From Acidobacteriota bacterium (GTDB lineage Bacteria > Acidobacteriota > Thermoanaerobaculia > Thermoanaerobaculales > Sulfomarinibacteraceae), in the NCBI GenBank assembly GCA_022340665.1, contig JAJDNM010000012.1, forward strand, positions 27,078 through 91,077: DNA of 64,000 nt, written 5' to 3'. The notes under the pieces were generated by a model, which was given only the letters and a program-made list of their open reading frames with translations, ran no database searches and was not told the DNA's origin. A program made the translations under genes and the position numbers. How positions within the stretch are numbered: the stretch's first letter is position 1; each line of letters begins with the position of its first letter. Shown piece after piece: positions 63,116 to 64,000 of the stretch.

Positions 63116-64000
63116 CTACGGACAGGTCGCGAATGCGGTGGTGTCAGTCACCGCGTTGGCCGGTTGCCCGAGCGGGTTGTTGTACTCGATCTCCTCTCCG
63201 CTCTTGCCGTAGGTCTTGACGAACCCGGTCAGGGTGTCGGTGACCCGGGTCGTGAACTCGACATTGGTGGTGGCGGCGAAGAAGACCCAGTAGTGATCGT
63301 TGACGGAACAGCCGTTGAGGACCTTGAACAGCATCTCCCAGTTGTCCTCTCTGAAGAAGTAGAAGATGCCCGAGTCGTCGGAGCCACACTCCGTGACCAT
63401 GCCGGAACCGGTGTTGCCGTCCTGGTCTCTCCAGGTGACCTCGACCTTGAAGCGCCCGCCCTGGAGGCACATGGTGTCGGCGTCGGGCGCGCAGGGTTCG
63501 AGCCCGCTCGCGAGTGCGGCGGTCGACCTGTCGAGGATCTCGAAGGTGAAGAGCGGGTTGTGGACGCCGAGGCTGCCGTCGGAGTGCAGCAGGTTGTAGT
63601 TCCACCCCGCTTTGATCAGGAAGGGGTTGGCGTGGCGGTAGAGATCGAGGGCTTCGCCCATCGGCGGCACGACGTCGATGTCCGACATGCGCGTCAAGCC
63701 GATGGAGGTGCCGTCGGTGAGCTCGAGCGCCATCGCCTGCCGGCCGTGGCTTTCGCCGAACTCGATTTCGGCGATCTGACCGGCATCGGTGATGGTCGCG
63801 TCACCGTTGACGTCGATCGTGTTGCCCGCCTCGGTGAGCTCATCGATCAGGTTGTAGAGAGCGTTCTCGATCATGTCCTGCAGCTGAATCAATTGCTCTT
63901 CGACGGGCCCCTGGATTGTGTCCGCGGTGAGGTTGGTGTGGCAATTCTGGCAGATGTCCGCGGAAGCGTAGAAGGTGTGATTGGTCCCGCCAAGGTTGTA
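63116..64000 (-). CDS. Multiheme cytochrome c, C-terminal part (5' end outside window)
   Basis: The frame is open from the right edge for 294 codons. A CQNCH heme motif is at 63938-63952, and the protein is presumably a longer multiheme cytochrome. Next comes a helix (QLQDMIENALYNLIDELT) and a dockerin-like calcium loop (DVNGDATITDAGQI). The C-terminal half (GGRFKVEVTWRDQDGNTGSG, FYFFREDNWEMLFKVLNG, YWVFFAATTNVEFTTRVTDT) is a beta domain I associate with secreted Acidobacteriota proteins. It may be part of the extracellular electron transfer repertoire together with the mtr operon 15 kb away. Confidence 0.8.
   Translation of the reverse strand, partial: YNLGGTNHTFYASADICQNCHTNLTADTIQGPVEEQLIQLQDMIENALYNLIDELTEAGNTIDVNGDATITDAGQIAEIEFGESHGRQAMALELTDGTSIGLTRMSDIDVVPPMGEALDLYRHANPFLIKAGWNYNLLHSDGSLGVHNPLFTFEILDRSTAALASGLEPCAPDADTMCLQGGRFKVEVTWRDQDGNTGSGMVTECGSDDSGIFYFFREDNWEMLFKVLNGCSVNDHYWVFFAATTNVEFTTRVTDTLTGFVKTYGKSGEEIEYNNPLGQPANAVTDTTAFATCP

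Overview
The window is a GC-rich bacterial chromosome segment that is densely coding, with short intergenic gaps full of degenerate hairpin-forming repeats. Three things point to a diderm, probably Acidobacteriota (Thermoanaerobaculia-like). These are outer-membrane proteins (FadL family, DUF3187, an MtrB-type porin), LolC/LolE-type and lipoprotein genes, and a multiheme cytochrome at the right edge whose C-terminal domain I associate with that group. The taxon is an inference from gene content; no rRNA or tRNA gene is present. I see no phage, IS element, transposase or CRISPR array.

Left third (1-20 kb): the start of a LolC/LolE-type permease gene; an arsenic module (a Cys-rich MarR-family regulator overlapping arsM, with a perfect 19-bp palindrome over its promoter); class II DAHP synthase; a secreted M28 peptidase; SYLF and DUF4097 envelope proteins; pyruvate kinase; a GYD-domain protein; topoisomerase IV (parE then parC); a DUF3187 outer-membrane protein; a D-serine dehydratase/D-threonine aldolase-like enzyme; and an acyl-CoA synthetase coupled to a CinA-type domain protein.

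Middle (20-43 kb): a GT-C membrane glycosyltransferase; the EF-P maturation set (epmA-efp with divergent epmB); a guanidino-group hydrolase coupled to a stand-alone NFACT-R protein; a GDPD phosphodiesterase; a complete sufBCDSU-sufT Fe-S assembly operon; a nitrilase-family amidohydrolase; lon; a rhomboid-like protein without catalytic residues; a FadL channel plus SGNH hydrolase operon; an aldo/keto reductase; and a MATE/Ank-like transporter.

Right third (43-64 kb): an Mtr-type extracellular electron transfer operon encoding an OmcA/MtrC decaheme cytochrome, an MtrA/DmsE decaheme cytochrome and an MtrB/PioB porin. It is closed by a strong terminator and preceded by a long AT-rich control region. 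Then come an exo/endonuclease-phosphatase protein; a very large GH13-like protein coupled to a membrane-anchored partner; DUF6116; a protein of unknown family; pyrC; a PPi-type phosphofructokinase; gloA; an RlmL-type methyltransferase; a radical SAM/multi-pass membrane protein operon; and the 3' end of a multiheme cytochrome gene. Genes of energy metabolism (Mtr conduit, PPi-PFK, pyruvate kinase, Suf) suggest a heterotroph able to dispose of electrons outside the cell.

The most unusual recurring signal is non-coding. Several sequence families of short hairpin elements sit almost always directly at stop codons, sometimes supplying the last codons of the gene. Families with unrelated arm sequences share a GCCCACCC-like core between inverted arms.
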